DNA of 6,092 bases from Candidatus Delongbacteria bacterium (GTDB lineage Bacteria; UBA4055). This document shows, piece after piece, positions 5,274-6,092 of this stretch. Made by a program: the position numbers and the translations under genes. The stretch covers positions 1-6,092 of the forward strand of contig JAFGVM010000027.1 of NCBI GenBank assembly GCA_016937995.1, read 5' to 3'. The notes under the pieces were generated by a model. It worked only from the letters and a program-made list of their open reading frames with translations. It searched no databases and was not told the DNA's origin. How positions within the stretch are numbered: position 1 is the first letter of the stretch; each line of letters begins with the position of its first letter.

Positions 5274-6092
5274 TTATTTGTTTCTGACGAGCCTGATACC
5301 AATAGACCCTGAAGATATCTCAGCATTTCTCCTGGTAACTCTCATCCAGTCTTTACCATCATGGAAGTAACCGCCTCTATAGACATGACCTTTCGAACCT
5401 GTTTTGGGTCCTTTTGGATTATCTTCTGGGCTTTCTCTGTAATAATTTTCATCATACCAGTCCCAACACCATTCATTGGTATTCCCGCTCATATCAAAAA
5501 TTCCCAGCTCGTTCGGTTTTAGTTTTCCAGGGGGGTTCATACGATTATTACTGTCAGGATAATAATAATTCCCCCATGCCACTTCTTTTTCATCATTACT
5601 ACCACTGTAGATAAACCCTTTACTTTTATTTCCGCCTCTTGCAGCATACTCCCATTCAGCTTCTGTGGGCATCCTGTATCCGTTATTATTCCATTTACAT
5701 CTCACGATGTAATTGTTTAAAGTAGATTTGTTAAAAGGATCCTTTCTATCCTTCACAATTAAATAGCACGAATCAAGTCCTTCTCTGTTGCTGATCAAAT
5801 TACAGAATTCAGCTACCTCAAGAAATGATACATAGCAGACAGGTAACTCGGGATCGCATTCTTCATCATAAGCTAACCAATGTTTACCAAAATGTTCTTT
5901 TACGGGTTCATATCCCATAAATTCAGTCCATTTTCTCTGGGTCACTTCGTATTTTGCAATATAAAAACTATCTATCTTTACAGTATGCACAGGTTTCTGA
6001 TTTTCCAGATCATCCTGTGATCCCATCTTAAAAGACCCTCCTTCCACAGCGACCATTTGAAATCCTGATGATGAAGTAAAATCTTTAAATTC
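5274..6092 (-). CDS. FGE-sulfatase (SUMF1-fold) domain protein, N-terminus beyond the window
   Basis: The visible 272 codons contain an almost complete formylglycine-generating-enzyme-like domain. Numbering from the ATG at 6056, its blocks are MVAVEGGSFKMGS (1-13), FYIAKYEVTQRKW (31-43), LPVCYVSFLEVAEFCNLIS (71-89), YRMPTEAEWEYAARGG (127-142), NELGIFDMSGNTNEWCWDWY (182-201) and VYRGGYF...RVTRRNAE...GIRLV (225-257). The frame stays open from that ATG to the window edge (EFKDFTSSSGFQ). Family members often have a signal peptide or another domain before this point, so I annotate it as partial. AGGA six bases before the ATG at 6056 makes that a possible start. The two C-terminal active-site cysteines of true FGE are absent: no Cys follows Cys197. 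It is therefore probably not a sulfatase activator but one of the many FGE-fold proteins with binding or unknown roles. Confidence 0.87.
   Translation of the reverse strand, partial: EFKDFTSSSGFQMVAVEGGSFKMGSQDDLENQKPVHTVKIDSFYIAKYEVTQRKWTEFMGYEPVKEHFGKHWLAYDEECDPELPVCYVSFLEVAEFCNLISNREGLDSCYLIVKDRKDPFNKSTLNNYIVRCKWNNNGYRMPTEAEWEYAARGGNKSKGFIYSGSNDEKEVAWGNYYYPDSNNRMNPPGKLKPNELGIFDMSGNTNEWCWDWYDENYYRESPEDNPKGPKTGSKGHVYRGGYFHDGKDWMRVTRRNAEISSGSIGIRLVRNK

Noticed and set aside
5274-6056. A functional formylglycine-generating enzyme
   Set aside because: The C-terminal active-site cysteine pair is missing and no sulfatase gene is nearby.

Overview
The window is AT-rich DNA, densely packed with bacterial genes and carrying no mobile elements, RNA genes or CRISPR. 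The best clue to its origin is the secreted protein at 146-1687. Its C-terminus has the NYPNPFN...T.I.Y.L / SG.Y.Y.L.AG sorting domain typical of the FCB superphylum (Bacteroidota, Cloacimonadota, Delongbacteria, Marinimicrobia and relatives). I infer an uncultured FCB-type bacterium that makes selenoproteins. The exact phylum cannot be read from this window.

Layout. Positions 1-30 may hold the last codons of a rightward gene, followed by a strong terminator at 51-76. A rightward gene at 146-1687 is interrupted by one in-frame TGA (347-349). It falls exactly where the first cysteine of a thioredoxin CxxC motif should be, and a compact SECIS-like hairpin follows at the expected distance. I read this as a single selenoprotein of about 513 residues: signal peptide, UxxC thioredoxin-like domain, Ig/cadherin-like domain, MAM/concanavalin-like beta-sandwich and type IX-style sorting domain. 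A conventional ORF caller would split it into a 69-residue fragment and a 438-residue fragment.

Converging on it from the right is mtnA (1753-2790, minus). Next is an MscS-family channel gene (2895-3956, minus) with its own TTGACA/TATATT promoter, ribosome binding site and terminator. A Methyltransf_32-type methyltransferase (4064-5272, plus) is divergent from the channel. It ends one base short of a convergent FGE-sulfatase-like (SUMF1-fold) gene (5274 to the right edge, minus). That gene's reading frame stays open to the window edge, and it lacks the C-terminal cysteines of true formylglycine-generating enzymes.

The genes look like separate transcription units rather than one operon, and I see no shared pathway. 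The discovery in the window is the probable exported, modular selenoprotein. The five complete genes, and the possible partial one at the left edge, end in TAA or TAG. No other TGA lies in frame, and tryptophan is written TGG, which argues against a genome-wide reassignment of TGA.
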